Shown here: positions 17,731-27,163 of the stretch, one piece after another | Position numbering within the stretch: position 1 is the stretch's first letter | Layout of the letters: each line of letters starts with the position of its first letter | Program-made: the position numbers and the translations under genes | Source of the DNA: an uncultured Chlorobiaceae bacterium | GTDB taxonomy: Bacteria > Bacteroidota > Chlorobiia > Chlorobiales > Chlorobiaceae | Length of the DNA: 33,574 nt | Assembly (NCBI GenBank): GCA_903937835.1 | Contig: CAJAAV010000101.1 | Location: 1 to 33,574, forward strand | Direction: 5' to 3' | The notes under the pieces: model-generated | The model's input: only the letters and a program-made list of their open reading frames with translations | Databases searched by the model: none | Told to the model about the DNA's origin: nothing

Positions 17731-18135
17731 AATTCATGCGTTCATTTGCCGTGTTCCCATTAAGCGTAATGGTCTGAAGTTAACGTTCTGACAGAAATAA
17801 ATCCAGCAAGATGTACAATGTGTAATCTTGCACCTCCACTGAAACTGAGAGAGTCATAAGCCAAATTGTTACCCACTGGTACATATTGCTCCGGTAGAGG
17901 TGGTACACCTACTCTTTGGTGCTCAACTCACCGTAAAACGATACTACGAACAATACTTTTTTCAACCATTTTTGCCAAGAGATTATATCATGCAAGCTCT
18001 TTAAACGGCAACAATCCCCAAAAAGCCCAAGCTTACATCCCACTGAAAATGAAATTCGCAACTGGATTTCTCTTCCCCCTTGAGTACATTATCAACTCAA
18101 TAAAATCACACCTCAATGACAAAAGAAAATCTTGG
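17731..18135. other. Long intergenic or leader region before the U32-family gene
   Basis: About 405 bases without a supported gene. The frame of the downstream U32 gene is open back to an ATG at 17866, but those 90 codons do not resemble the family, so I treat them as leader. A short dyad (AGGTG 17898-17902, CACCT 17906-17910) is the only structure I noticed. No tRNA, riboswitch or convincing promoter is visible. Confidence 0.5.
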
Positions 18136-19398
18136 ATGTCTTTGACAAACGCAGGGTTGACCTCGACCCCTGTTGAACTCATCTCCCCGGCTGGCGACAT
18201 GACTTCCCTGGTTACCGCACTGAAAGCGGGGGCTGATGCCATCTATTTCGGCGCTGAGGGCTACAATATGAGGGCTGGAAGCGGCAATTTCACTCCGGCA
18301 GACTTCCCGGCTGTAAGAGCTCTCTGCAAAGAGTACGAGGCAAAGGCTTATCTGGCGCTGAATACGATTGTCTATGATGGTGAGCTGAAAAAGATGACTC
18401 AGACTGTAACTGCGGCCAGGACGGCTGGAATTGATGCGTTGATCTGCTCGGATATGGCGGTCATCGAAGCTTGCCGGAAGATTGATATGCCGTTTCATAT
18501 CTCGACACAGGCATCGGTCAGCAACTACAGCGCGGTGCAGTTTTATGCAGCTCTTGGAGCAAGGATGATTGTGCTGGCACGAGAGCTCACGCTTGAGCAG
18601 GTGCGCCATATCACCGGAAAAATCAGGAACGATGGGCTTGATGTGCGTATCGAGTGCTTTGTACACGGCGCGATGTGTGTTGCCGTTTCGGGGCGCTGCT
18701 TTATGTCGCAGGAGCTTTTCGGGCGTTCGGCAAACAGGGGTCAATGCGTACAGCCCTGCCGCAGACAGTACCTTATTACTGATCCGGAAGAGAACGAGGA
18801 GCTTGAGCTTGGCACCGATTATGTCATGAGCCCGAAAGACCTGTGTGCCATTGAGTTTCTTGATGTGCTCATTGATGCGGGAATCAGCGGATTCAAGATT
18901 GAGGGAAGGAGCCGCAGCCCTGAATATGTTCATACAACCACCACAGCTTACCGCCAGGCACTCGACCTCTGTACCCGCCATCGCACTGACCCGGAGTTCA
19001 GGAGTAAATACAGTGAATTGACCATGAGGCTCAAGAATAATCTGGCACAGGTCTATAACCGGGGATTTTCAACAGGGTTTTATTTTGGAAAACCTCTTGA
19101 GGCCTGGACAAGAGAGTACGGCTCACTTGCTCAGGAGAAAAAAACCTATATCGGTGAGATCAAGAAATATTATCCAAAGGCGGGAGTGGCAGAGATGCTT
19201 ATCTACGCCCGTGGTCTCAAGCGGGGAGACAAGCTCTCTATTCTGGGGCAGAAAACAGGAGTTGTCACGGTGATGGCTGATGCTTTTTTCACGAACGATC
19301 TACCCGACACCGACGCAGTCAAGGGTGACAGCGTTACCCTGAAATGTGAAAAAGTAAGGAAAAACGACAAAGTGTATTTGCTTGAAAAAAGAAAATAA
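18136..19398 (+). CDS. Peptidase U32-family protein (TrhP/RlhA-like RNA hydroxylation type)
   Basis: A cytoplasmic protein of the U32 family. Despite the name, characterised bacterial members (TrhP, RlhA) are needed for prephenate-dependent hydroxylation of tRNA or 23S rRNA, so an RNA-modification role is more likely than proteolysis. From the ATG at 18136 it has 420 residues. It opens with the family's [11 protein letters not shown] and [14 protein letters not shown]. The U32 signature begins [16 protein letters not shown] at E173. Four conserved cysteines, C181, C188, C204 and C208 (NRGQCVQPC), suit an Fe-S or metal site. [15 protein letters not shown] follows, then a C-terminal beta domain (about 340-420). 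Upstream in-frame ATGs at 17866 and 18049 would add 90 or 29 residues that are not family-like. Confidence 0.87.
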   Translation: MSLTNAGLTSTPVELISPAGDMTSLVTALKAGADAIYFGAEGYNMRAGSGNFTPADFPAVRALCKEYEAKAYLALNTIVYDGELKKMTQTVTAARTAGIDALICSDMAVIEACRKIDMPFHISTQASVSNYSAVQFYAALGARMIVLARELTLEQVRHITGKIRNDGLDVRIECFVHGAMCVAVSGRCFMSQELFGRSANRGQCVQPCRRQYLITDPEENEELELGTDYVMSPKDLCAIEFLDVLIDAGISGFKIEGRSRSPEYVHTTTTAYRQALDLCTRHRTDPEFRSKYSELTMRLKNNLAQVYNRGFSTGFYFGKPLEAWTREYGSLAQEKKTYIGEIKKYYPKAGVAEMLIYARGLKRGDKLSILGQKTGVVTVMADAFFTNDLPDTDAVKGDSVTLKCEKVRKNDKVYLLEKRK

Positions 19399-19529
19399 GA
19401 CTGTTGTTCCACTGTGCTGGAGATAGTTCTTAATTGCTTTGCAAAATGCTTTTGTTTACCTTTGTGCTTCAGGGTTTTTCCATGTTATTACAGCGCTTCT
19501 CCGCAATGCCTGAATCGGGAACATGAGCA

Positions 19530-20609
19530 ATGATCTACAAAGTCATTTCCAAAGGGGAGTTCAAGGCTTTTATTGATGCACTTGTCCAGAATAACAGCTC
19601 TTTCGGACCTCGAAAAGTAGATACCGGAAGCAACGGCAAACCGATCTATCAGTTCATGCCCGTGAAGTCGGTCGACGAAATCGAGTTTGATTACACGGTA
19701 ACTCACTCGTCTGCCAAGCACTTTTTCCTGCCTTACCGCGACGAGCTCTCCCACTTCAACTTCAGCGACGGAAACTGGGAACAGGAGATCCGGTACGAGG
19801 CTCCCCCCATCATCCTTATCGGGCTAAGACCCTGCGACATCAATGCGGTCAACATCCTTGACGATGTGATGCTCCATGGCGCCTACCCCTCTCCCTACTA
19901 TCTGGCACGCCGGAAAAACAACTTCATTATCGGCATGGACCATCTGCCGCTGCCTGACTGCTTCTGCCATTCGATGAACCGCCACACCGTCAACCATGGA
20001 TTCAACCTTTTCTGCTCCGACATCGGCGACAGTTATTACCTTTCGATCAACTCCTCGAAAGCATTTAACTTCCTCAAGGAGTTCAAGATCGAGGAGCCGA
20101 CTTATGAGGACAATTGCAGCCTGATCGAACGGCGCAAGAACATCAAAAACAGCTTTGAAACCAAGATTGAGGTGTCCGGACTACCCTGTTTCCTCGACAT
20201 CGAATTTGACTCTCCGATATGGCAGAAATGGGGCGACAAGTGTCTCAGTTGCGGCTCCTGCGCGATGGTCTGCCCAACCTGTTACTGCTACAGCGTCGAA
20301 GAGCGTTTCGATGTTGATCTCAAAGGCTCGACAAGGCAGAACCATCTCTACTCATGCAATCTGGTTGATTTCGCGCAGGTCACCGGCGGACACAACTTCA
20401 GACCGAAAACCGGCGACCGCCTCAAGTATCGCTACTACCACCATTACCGCGGATTTGCGGCCAACGACAACCAGCAGATCTGCGTCGGATGCAACCGTTG
20501 CGGACGGGCCTGCCTTGCCGACATCAACCCGAAAGACGTCATCAACGACCTCAGACTAGAGCGAGAATCATGCATGATATGCGTTTTACCATCCCCGGAC
20601 AAGACCTGA
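19530..20609 (+). CDS. hydB: Group 3b [NiFe]-hydrogenase beta subunit (4Fe-4S electron-transfer protein)
   Basis: Relays electrons between the flavin subunit and the small subunit of a soluble NAD(P)-linked hydrogenase (sulfhydrogenase type). It has 359 residues. The N-terminal two-thirds is the family domain with [17 protein letters not shown]. Two ferredoxin-type sites follow: C238-x2-C241-x2-C244-x3-C248 ([12 protein letters not shown]) and C318-x2-C321-x2-C324-x3-C328 ([11 protein letters not shown]). It is the first of four genes in the beta-gamma-delta-alpha order known from Pyrococcus furiosus hydrogenase I. Its 3' end overlaps the gamma gene by about 40 bases. No strong Shine-Dalgarno precedes the ATG at 19530; the 131 bases upstream should hold the operon promoter. 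Confidence 0.93.
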   Translation: MIYKVISKGEFKAFIDALVQNNSSFGPRKVDTGSNGKPIYQFMPVKSVDEIEFDYTVTHSSAKHFFLPYRDELSHFNFSDGNWEQEIRYEAPPIILIGLRPCDINAVNILDDVMLHGAYPSPYYLARRKNNFIIGMDHLPLPDCFCHSMNRHTVNHGFNLFCSDIGDSYYLSINSSKAFNFLKEFKIEEPTYEDNCSLIERRKNIKNSFETKIEVSGLPCFLDIEFDSPIWQKWGDKCLSCGSCAMVCPTCYCYSVEERFDVDLKGSTRQNHLYSCNLVDFAQVTGGHNFRPKTGDRLKYRYYHHYRGFAANDNQQICVGCNRCGRACLADINPKDVINDLRLERESCMICVLPSPDKT

Positions 20610-21487
20610 ACCGCGAACCATTCGCCGTCAAGATCCCGGACTTCCAGAAAAAGTCAGAGGTCATGATTACCGACAAGGGGTACAAGTGCCGGATTACCAA
20701 CATCGTGCCACTCTCCGGCCTCGAACGGCTGTTCCAGCTCCGTATCATCGATCCGCTCGAACGGGAGGTGTTCAACTTCAGGCCCGGCCAGTTTCTCATG
20801 CTTGAAGTGCCGGGATACGGCGAAGCGCCGATATCAATATCGAGTTCGACCAGCAACCACGAGTTCATCGAACTCTGCATCCGCAAGGCTGGCCACGTAA
20901 CCTCAGCACTCTTCGAAGCCCGCCAGGGGGCCTTCGTCTCCATCAGAGGGCCTTTCGGAACTGCTTTTCCTATGGCGGAAATGCAGGGCCATAACGTACT
21001 CCTGATTGCTGGCGGGCTTGGCATAGCTCCGATGCGCGCTCCCCTTTTCTGGATCAACGACCACCGCGACAAGTATCGGGACGTCTTCCTTCTGTACGGT
21101 GCCAAAGAACCATCACAGATGCTCTTCACCTATCAGTTTGAGGAGTGGAAGAAGGTCAGCCATGTGCAGATGAGCACAATCGTCGAAAACCCCGATGAAT
21201 CCTGGACCGGCAGGAGCGGCATGATCACCGCCCTGCTCGACGAATTCACCTTTGACCCCAAGGAGACCTACGCGATCGTCTGCGGCCCTCCAGTCATGTT
21301 CAAGTTTGTCTGCAGCCATCTTGACCGGCTGGGCATTCCGATGAACCGGATGTTTGTGTCGCTGGAGCGCCGCATGCACTGCGGCATGGGCAAGTGCTGT
21401 CGCTGTATGGTAGGCTCCACTTTTACATGTCTGGACGGCCCGGTGTTCGACTACTGGTCAGTCATGAACCTCAAGGAAGCGATTTAG
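20570..21487 (+). CDS. hydG: Group 3b [NiFe]-hydrogenase gamma subunit (FAD/NAD(P)-binding)
   Basis: The diaphorase part of the hydrogenase: a ferredoxin-NADP reductase-like protein that exchanges electrons with NAD(P)H. From the ATG at 20570 it has 305 residues. The FAD domain has FRPGQFLML and the PISISSS flavin motif. The NAD(P) domain has [15 protein letters not shown] and [11 protein letters not shown]. The C-terminal [2Fe-2S] site has C271-x4-C276-x2-C279-x7-C287 (starting [10 protein letters not shown]). The frame is open back to 20489, but those residues fall inside the beta coding region and are not family-like. An ATG at 20579 is an alternative start. Overlap with the beta gene and a 10-base gap to the delta gene indicate one operon. 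Confidence 0.93.
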   Translation: MHDMRFTIPGQDLNREPFAVKIPDFQKKSEVMITDKGYKCRITNIVPLSGLERLFQLRIIDPLEREVFNFRPGQFLMLEVPGYGEAPISISSSTSNHEFIELCIRKAGHVTSALFEARQGAFVSIRGPFGTAFPMAEMQGHNVLLIAGGLGIAPMRAPLFWINDHRDKYRDVFLLYGAKEPSQMLFTYQFEEWKKVSHVQMSTIVENPDESWTGRSGMITALLDEFTFDPKETYAIVCGPPVMFKFVCSHLDRLGIPMNRMFVSLERRMHCGMGKCCRCMVGSTFTCLDGPVFDYWSVMNLKEAI

Positions 21488-21497
21488 GGAAACCCTC

Positions 21498-22262
21498 ATG
21501 AACCATCTTGGTTTTGAAATGGAAAAGGTGAAGATCGGATCGTTCGACTTTACCTGTTGCGAAGGGTGCCAACTGCAGTTGGCCAACAAGGAATCTACCC
21601 TGCCCGATTTTCTCGCCCTTCTCGATATCCGCAACTTCAGGGAAATATCCTCGGAGCGGCTCGACGACTACGATATCGCCCTTGTCGAGGGAAGCATCAC
21701 GCGCCCTGACGAGATTGAGCGCTTGAAGGCCATCCGCGGAAAGGCAAAAGTTTTAATCGCTTTCGGTACCTGCGCCTGTTTTGGCGGGGTCAACAGTCTC
21801 AAGAACCGAATTCCTCAAGAGGAGGCAATCCGTGAAGTCTATGACAACAAAGCGGTGGAGACAATGCCTTCCATGAAAATCAGCGACATCGTCCAGGTTG
21901 ATTACTCGATTCCCGGTTGCCCGGTTTCCAAAGATGAGGTAGAACAAATTTTGGTCGGTATTGTCACCCGTTCGCAGGTCAGCTTGCCGACATACCCGGT
22001 CTGCGTGGACTGCAAGCAACAGTTGAACACCTGCCTCTTTGACCTTGGCGAACTATGCCTCGGGCCGATTACCCGCGCCGGGTGTAATGCTGTATGCACA
22101 ACAGGAAAAACCGCCTGCCTCGGATGCCGTGGCCCGGCAGAGGAACTCAATATGCCAGCTTTTCTTGAACTGATAAAAGAAAAGGGGCTAAGCCTCGAAG
22201 ACCTGCACGAAAAGCTTGCCTTTTATAACGCCTTTGAACCTCTCGCTACTGATGAAACGTGA
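21498..22262 (+). CDS. hydD: Group 3b [NiFe]-hydrogenase delta (small) subunit
   Basis: Carries the Fe-S clusters that lead electrons away from the NiFe centre. It has 254 residues. The proximal-cluster ligands are seen at the start (C21-x2-C24 in CCEGCQ), then in FGTCACFGG and SIPGCPV. A Cys-rich C-terminal half (from PVCVDCKQQ to LGCRGPAE) supplies further cluster ligands. No twin-arginine signal is present, in agreement with a soluble cytoplasmic enzyme. Its last 11 bases overlap the start of the large-subunit gene. A start at the internal Met8 is also possible. Together with the beta, gamma and alpha genes it makes a complete heterotetramer. Confidence 0.94.
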   Translation: MNHLGFEMEKVKIGSFDFTCCEGCQLQLANKESTLPDFLALLDIRNFREISSERLDDYDIALVEGSITRPDEIERLKAIRGKAKVLIAFGTCACFGGVNSLKNRIPQEEAIREVYDNKAVETMPSMKISDIVQVDYSIPGCPVSKDEVEQILVGIVTRSQVSLPTYPVCVDCKQQLNTCLFDLGELCLGPITRAGCNAVCTTGKTACLGCRGPAEELNMPAFLELIKEKGLSLEDLHEKLAFYNAFEPLATDET

Positions 22263-23526
22263 CTACTCACTTGATATCCATCACCTGACCAGAGTGGAAG
22301 GGCACGCCAACATCCAGATCACGGTCAGGGATGGCGAGCTTGTTGATGCCCGATGGGCTATTGTGGAGACTCCACGCTTTTTTGAGGTGATGCTCAAGGG
22401 GATGAGCGCCGAGCGAGTTCCTTTTCTTACCTCAAGAATCTGCGGAATCTGCTCAATCAGCCATTCGCTTGCAAGCATCAGGGCGGTTGAACGGGCCATG
22501 GATATTGTGCCTCCGGTTGTGGCAGAGAAAACGAGGCTGCTGGCAATGCACGGCGAAACCCTCCAGAGCCATGCACTGCATCTTTTTTTTCTCATCGCCC
22601 CTGATTTTGCAGGCACCTCCAGCGTTCTGCCTCTGATTCAGTCTCACCCCGATCTGGTCAGGGCGGGGCTTCAGCTCAAAGAACTCGGCAACGAAATCAG
22701 CACGGTGACAACCGGACGCTGCACCCACCCGGTCAGCCTCGTGGTCGGCGGGCTCAGCAAGGCCCCTGACAAGGAGAGGCTCTTACACCTTCGCGCGATG
22801 ATTCAGGAGAGAAAACCAGCACTTGAGACAACTTGCTCTTTTTTTCACACCCTCACCATTCCGGCTTTCAGCCGGGAAACCGAATTTATCTCACTCTCCA
22901 ACGGATCAACCTATCCCGCAATTGGCGGACGCCTTGTTTCATCAGACGGGGTTGACCGGGAGGAAAATGACTATCTCCTGATGACCAACGAGTACACCAG
23001 AGATTTTTCAACATCGAAGTTTACCAGACTCAGCAGGGAATCCTCTGCGGCAGGAGCCCTGGCTCGTATCAACAATAACTACCATCTGCTGCACCCAAAA
23101 GCAAAGGAGGTCGCCGAAAGCTTCGGGCTTCAGCCGGTATGTCACAACCCCTTCATGAACAACATCGCTCAGCTTGTCGAGTGTGTTCATATTCTTGAGG
23201 ATGCCGAGGAGCTTGTTAACTCTCTGCTTGAGAGTGATCTTGCGGAGATAAAAACCCCTTACGCACCAAAAGCAGGCAAAGCTACCGGAGCTGTTGAAGC
23301 ACCGCGCGGGGTTCTCTATCACCATATCGAAATCGATGATAAGGGGAAAGTAACAAAAGCTGACTGCATCATTCCAACGACGCAGAATAATGGAAACATC
23401 CATGATGATCTGCGGGCACTCGTTGAACAGTCGCTCAGGGAGGGAAAAAATGACGGGGAGATTACAAAACTTTGTGAGATGGTGGTGCGTTCTTACGACC
23501 CCTGTATTTCTTGCTCGGTGCATTGA
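22252..23526 (+). CDS. hydA: Group 3b [NiFe]-hydrogenase alpha (large) subunit, without C-terminal extension
   Basis: The catalytic subunit, holding the NiFe(CN)2CO centre that splits or forms H2. From the ATG at 22252 it has 424 residues. The N-terminal ligand motif is [10 protein letters not shown] (C64, C67, H71). The C-terminal motif DPCISCSVH has C418 and C421. The chain stops immediately after H424, with TGA as the next codon. Most large subunits continue past this histidine with a peptide that a dedicated protease removes after nickel insertion; none is encoded here. The frame is open 12 codons further upstream, inside the delta gene, but the family start is [17 protein letters not shown]. 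It is the last gene of the operon and is followed by a strong hairpin. No hyp maturation genes are in the window. Confidence 0.96.
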   Translation: MKRDYSLDIHHLTRVEGHANIQITVRDGELVDARWAIVETPRFFEVMLKGMSAERVPFLTSRICGICSISHSLASIRAVERAMDIVPPVVAEKTRLLAMHGETLQSHALHLFFLIAPDFAGTSSVLPLIQSHPDLVRAGLQLKELGNEISTVTTGRCTHPVSLVVGGLSKAPDKERLLHLRAMIQERKPALETTCSFFHTLTIPAFSRETEFISLSNGSTYPAIGGRLVSSDGVDREENDYLLMTNEYTRDFSTSKFTRLSRESSAAGALARINNNYHLLHPKAKEVAESFGLQPVCHNPFMNNIAQLVECVHILEDAEELVNSLLESDLAEIKTPYAPKAGKATGAVEAPRGVLYHHIEIDDKGKVTKADCIIPTTQNNGNIHDDLRALVEQSLREGKNDGEITKLCEMVVRSYDPCISCSVH

Positions 23527-23528
23527 AG

Positions 23529-23557
23529 TGCAGGGAAGCGAAAAGGGCTTCCCTGCA
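23529..23557. terminator. Strong hairpin between the convergent hydrogenase and FKBP genes
   Basis: A perfect 11-bp inverted repeat (TGCAGGGAAGC 23529-23539 with GCTTCCCTGCA 23547-23557, 7-base loop) starts 2 bases after the alpha-subunit stop. No T-run follows on the plus strand, so it may act as an mRNA 3'-end stabiliser or partial terminator rather than a classical one. Confidence 0.5.
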
Positions 23558-23565
23558 TACTACAC

Positions 23566-23994
23566 TCACAGAATCTCCACAAGCTCAATTTCAAAGGTAA
23601 GCTGCTGACCAGCCAAAGGATGGTTGGCATCAAGCGTCACCGATGTATCGCTCAGGTCAACAATCATCACCACAGCCTGTTCACCATCAGCCAGCCCGAC
23701 CTGAAGCTGTTGACCAATTTCAAGCTCCATATCAGCCGGGAACCTCTCACGGTCAACGTCCGTGACCAAGTCTTTGCTGTGCACTCCATAAGCCGACTCG
23801 GCAGGAATAACGGCAACCCTCACATCACCAGGTGCCATATCAATGAGCGTTCTGTCGAATCCTGGAATAACCTGCCCGCCCCCGATGGTAAATTTCAACG
23901 GTTCACGCTCTGCAGATGTGTCGAACATTGTGCCGTCTTCAAGGGTGCCAGTATAATGAACTGTTACCGTATCCCCTTTTTTTGCCTGCGCCAT
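23566..23994 (-). CDS. SlyD-like FKBP-type peptidyl-prolyl cis-trans isomerase
   Basis: A cytoplasmic prolyl isomerase and chaperone of the SlyD branch (142 aa). The FKBP domain starts [18 protein letters not shown] and has [16 protein letters not shown]. It is interrupted by the insert-in-flap chaperone domain (about 70-125), and [12 protein letters not shown] is diagnostic for SlyD. The His/Cys-rich nickel-binding tail found in E. coli SlyD is absent, so a direct nickel-store role for the neighbouring hydrogenase is not supported, although the two genes are convergent neighbours. A strong Shine-Dalgarno (GGAGGAG) precedes the ATG at 23994. It may be the last gene of a minus-strand unit with the MscS and oxidoreductase genes. 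Confidence 0.92.
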   Translation of the reverse strand: MAQAKKGDTVTVHYTGTLEDGTMFDTSAEREPLKFTIGGGQVIPGFDRTLIDMAPGDVRVAVIPAESAYGVHSKDLVTDVDRERFPADMELEIGQQLQVGLADGEQAVVMIVDLSDTSVTLDANHPLAGQQLTFEIELVEIL

Positions 23995-24037
23995 ACAACT
24001 CCTCCTTTTTATTTCTTATCAATAACAAGTCAGCCTT

Positions 24038-25123
24038 TTAATGTAAATCCTTATGAACACCCGGAACTCCACCCTGATCCATTTGAGTTGTCACTTTCGG
24101 TAAACATCCCGCATAGTTCAGCCTCAGAAACGCAATCAACTGTTCACGAACAAAACAGCGCAACTCCCAAATATCCGAAGAGTTAGCCGCACTCACAAGC
24201 GCCCGTATCTCGACCGACTTCTCCGTAGCATTGGTCACCTGTATTTTTGCCACCCTCTTATCCCATAACGGTGTTGCAGAGACGATTCTCTCCAGCTCAT
24301 GACGAAGCGTTTCGGGTGGAATTGCGTAATCTGTATGGAGATAAACAGTACCAAGAAGCTCTGGCGACGTCCTGGTCCAGTTCTGAAACGGACGATCAAT
24401 AAACCAGGTAATAGGTACAATCATACGGCGCTGATCCATGAGTTGCACAACGACGTAGGTAAGGGTAATCTCTTCAATCCAGCCGCTTTCACTTTCAACA
24501 ACAACCACATCGCCAATACTGATCGGCTGTGTTATAGCAATCTGGATACCGGCAATCAGGGTTGTAAGACTTTTCTGAGCAGCAAAGCCAAGCATCACAC
24601 CAGCAATTCCCGCAGAGGCAAGAATGCTCAGTCCAACCTGGCGAACCGTATCAAAGGTCATCAACACGCCTGAAATGGCCAGAAGCACTAAAAACACATT
24701 CAGAATTTTGCGAGCCAGGCTGACGTGGGTGGCAATTTTTCTTGCTGCTTCGTTTTCACCAACTTTCGCTGCATAGTGCTGCAGAATAAACTGCTCCAGC
24801 ACCATGAATAACCGCATGATGAACCATGAGACTCCGATAATGGCAATAATAAGGAGTGCGTGACGAAGCAAATCCTTTATATCCGAGGCTATCGGCACAT
24901 AATGAACAAGAATGGCAAGACCAACGAGAGAGACCAGCAATCTGAATGGCAAAACCATAAGCTCCAGAGGAATAGTGACATCCCTGACTGATGAGCGAAC
25001 GACTGCTATAACCTTACTGAAAAGGGAATCTGCTCCCACATAAAAAAGCAGGGCAATAACAACAATTAGCGCCAGCACAGCGTAAACACTCTGCGGCGAA
25101 TTCCATAAACTTGTCGTATCCAT
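24038..25123 (-). CDS. MscS-family small-conductance mechanosensitive channel
   Basis: An inner-membrane channel predicted to open under membrane tension and release solutes during osmotic downshock. It has 361 residues. Hydrophobic helices lie near 12-30, 55-77, 85-107 and 145-165, more than the three of E. coli MscS. The pore helix follows, with the Gly/Ala pattern GLSILASAGIAGVMLGFAAQ, then the beta domain (QPISIGDVVVVESESGWIEEI and TWFIDRPFQNWTR) and a C-terminal alpha/beta domain. The gene lies 43 bases upstream of the FKBP gene and 54 bases downstream of the FAD oxidoreductase gene, all on the minus strand, so co-transcription is likely. Confidence 0.92.
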   Translation of the reverse strand: MDTTSLWNSPQSVYAVLALIVVIALLFYVGADSLFSKVIAVVRSSVRDVTIPLELMVLPFRLLVSLVGLAILVHYVPIASDIKDLLRHALLIIAIIGVSWFIMRLFMVLEQFILQHYAAKVGENEAARKIATHVSLARKILNVFLVLLAISGVLMTFDTVRQVGLSILASAGIAGVMLGFAAQKSLTTLIAGIQIAITQPISIGDVVVVESESGWIEEITLTYVVVQLMDQRRMIVPITWFIDRPFQNWTRTSPELLGTVYLHTDYAIPPETLRHELERIVSATPLWDKRVAKIQVTNATEKSVEIRALVSAANSSDIWELRCFVREQLIAFLRLNYAGCLPKVTTQMDQGGVPGVHKDLH

Positions 25124-25177
25124 AACATCTAACCAGAAGCTGAAGCCAAGACCCTCACAGCCCTGGCTTTTTAGAGA

Positions 25178-26374
25178 CTACCCTTGTTTCAGCCTTGCAA
25201 TTTCACTCTTCGAGCGACACACACAATCCTCAATGGCCATTCCACCAAAATAGTTTCCGGTCAGGAGAAGGTTCTTTTTTCCCTTCAGCAGCATATCGGT
25301 TTTTTCCAGCCACTTATGATGCCCCATCCCCAGCGAAGGAACCGTATTGATTTTTGAAACGGTGTGTTCTATCTTTGAAAAGCTGACCCCAAGCACCTCG
25401 GTTATCCGACTTCTTTTAGTCTTGTCATCAAGACCCGGCTTGAAATGGAACGTAAAACCGCGATAATTGTCGTCTGGAACCGTATCGCGTGAGACTATCG
25501 AGAAAAACACATCGTTCGGGGAAATAATGGCCGCGACTGGCTTGAGTTTAACCGTATCCTTGCGGACAATAACCCCTACAGAGTCTACCTCAGCAGCCTT
25601 GAGTTGACCAAGATGATTGGCAATATCAGGATTTATATCCCAAAGCAGCTTTGAGGCAATCGAAGATGGTGTTGCGATAACAAGGGTTTTAGCCGAATAC
25701 TCTCCGCCACTGGCGCTCCTGATCACATACAAACCATTCTCATACTTCACGGAGTTTACATCCTGACTGGTAAAGATATTCAGACCACTTTTTGCAGCAA
25801 TCACCCGTGCAACGCTCTGCATCCCCCCTTTGAAGGTGTAGTTCTTCAGCATATCCTTTCTTTTTTCCCTGCTTTTGAACATCATGTCAGCAGGAAAGTC
25901 ATCGGTTTTCTGTGAAGGCACTGCATTAAAGAAATGGCTGATTACCTCATTGTAGTTCTTCTCTCCCACAATTTTTGAGTAATATGACTTCACGCTCAGG
26001 CCATCTTTCTTCAGTTTAAAGAAATTAGGAGCTGAAAGAAGCAGTTCCAGAATATTGAGCCGGGAGACAATAGACTTGATTTTATCATTCACAAGCAGAG
26101 TAAACGGCACTTTTTCGCGGGGAATAATTGATTCTGTGATCCCGCAAGCTTCAACTAAGTCGAGCAGATTCTGATAAGAACTGTAACAGGTGTGTGCTCC
26201 AAGTTCCAGCCAAAATTTCTTTCCATTTCCGTTGTACTGGGCAGAGGCAAAAGAGCCCCCGAGAGTATCATTCTTTTCAAGCAGCGTGGTTTTAAAGCCT
26301 GCATCGACACTATAAAAGGCAAGGCTCAAGCCGCTTATACCACCGCCGACAACTACGACATCGTTTTGCATCAT
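25178..26374 (-). CDS. FAD-dependent oxidoreductase, protoporphyrinogen-oxidase (HemY)-like
   Basis: A flavoprotein of the amine-oxidase/HemY type. The dinucleotide-binding motif is at the very N-terminus (VVVGGGISGLSLAFY, then TLLEKND and LGGSFAS). A central substrate domain has FKGGMQSVARVI. The C-terminal FAD motif is LLLTGNYFGGMAIEDCVCRS, close to the protoporphyrinogen-oxidase ending. Length is about 398 residues. If it is HemY-like it would oxidise protoporphyrinogen IX to protoporphyrin IX, feeding both haem and bacteriochlorophyll synthesis. A desaturase-like carotenoid role is a less likely alternative. The frame extends to a TTG at 26383, but I prefer the ATG at 26374 (another ATG follows directly at 26371). 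Family sure, exact reaction probable only. Confidence 0.8.
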   Translation of the reverse strand: MMQNDVVVVGGGISGLSLAFYSVDAGFKTTLLEKNDTLGGSFASAQYNGNGKKFWLELGAHTCYSSYQNLLDLVEACGITESIIPREKVPFTLLVNDKIKSIVSRLNILELLLSAPNFFKLKKDGLSVKSYYSKIVGEKNYNEVISHFFNAVPSQKTDDFPADMMFKSREKRKDMLKNYTFKGGMQSVARVIAAKSGLNIFTSQDVNSVKYENGLYVIRSASGGEYSAKTLVIATPSSIASKLLWDINPDIANHLGQLKAAEVDSVGVIVRKDTVKLKPVAAIISPNDVFFSIVSRDTVPDDNYRGFTFHFKPGLDDKTKRSRITEVLGVSFSKIEHTVSKINTVPSLGMGHHKWLEKTDMLLKGKKNLLLTGNYFGGMAIEDCVCRSKSEIARLKQG

Positions 26375-26465
26375 AACAGACAAAGAGTTACATGATAACT
26401 GTTAAAAAAAACAGGACTAACTTCCGGGCGCAATTTAGCGAAATCAAGGTAGAAGACCGCTTCTA

Positions 26466-26993
26466 TTATAGCAGTTTTTCCTCTTCCCGATAGTTTTGCG
26501 AGTAACGCACATAATTTTCAGGCGACTCCTCAATATTTCGACGCTCGGCATCAGTTATCGGACGCATCACTTTTGCGGGAACACCTGCAACCAGCATCCC
26601 GGAAGGCACGGTAAATCCCTGTCTTACCAGTGAACCAGCAGCAACAATCGACCAGGGTTCAACAACGCAATCATCAAGCAGAACTGCTCCCATCCCGATC
26701 AGTACATAATCTTTCACTGTACAGGCGTGCAGCACGGCGCCATGGCCGATAGTCACACAATTTCCTATGTTCAGCGGACCGGTATCATGGGTGACATGCA
26801 GTGTTGCATTATCCTGCACACTGGTTTTTTCACCAATGCGAATCGGACAGACATCACCCCTGACAACCGCATTGAACCAGACACTCGAATTAGCGCCAAT
26901 ATGCACGTCGCCAATAACATAAGCTCCGTCCGTCATAAAAACCGTCTCATGGATTTGCGGCCACACCCCCCTGTAAGACTTTACGTTTCCCAT
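26466..26993 (-). CDS. Gamma-class carbonic-anhydrase-like hexapeptide-repeat protein
   Basis: A left-handed beta-helix protein (175 aa) of the gamma-carbonic anhydrase/YrdA group. Hexapeptide repeats run from about residue 25 to 130 (for example VIGDVHIGANSSVWFNAVVRGD). The three zinc-binding histidines are in the expected places: H66 (TLHVTHD), H84 and H89 (GHGAVLHACTV), with the same 5-residue spacing as in archaeal Cam. A C-terminal helix (about 145-175) completes the trimer fold. Many YrdA-like members show no measurable CO2 hydration, so activity is uncertain. It could be a metal-dependent hydrolase or acyltransferase relative. It is the first gene of the minus-strand group leading to the oxidoreductase. 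Confidence 0.88.
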   Translation of the reverse strand: MGNVKSYRGVWPQIHETVFMTDGAYVIGDVHIGANSSVWFNAVVRGDVCPIRIGEKTSVQDNATLHVTHDTGPLNIGNCVTIGHGAVLHACTVKDYVLIGMGAVLLDDCVVEPWSIVAAGSLVRQGFTVPSGMLVAGVPAKVMRPITDAERRNIEESPENYVRYSQNYREEEKLL

Positions 26994-27064
26994 AGGTTAT
27001 TGAATTTTATAGTATTGTTAGACACTTAAACACCTTGCCGATTTACCCCGCAATTTCAGTACGG

Positions 27065-27093
27065 TTGACACACTGTCATATACTGAACATAAA
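27065..27093 (+). promoter_or_regulatory. Candidate sigma-70-type promoter of csmE
   Basis: A perfect TTGACA (27065-27070), a 17-base spacer and CATAAA (27088-27093, four of six consensus bases) would start transcription near 27100 and give a leader of about 65 bases. It resembles the site upstream of the other chlorosome gene in the window, which also has a perfect TTGACA. Confidence 0.45.
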
Positions 27094-27163
27094 ATATTTT
27101 TTATTGATGAAGAGATTTATTAAGTTCTTGAAGGAATAATAATAAACCTCAAAACAAGTGACC

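Noticed and set aside
23566-23994. SlyD-like protein as a nickel chaperone for the adjacent hydrogenase
   Set aside because: The His/Cys-rich metal-binding tail of E. coli SlyD is missing and the genes are convergent, so proximity alone does not support it.
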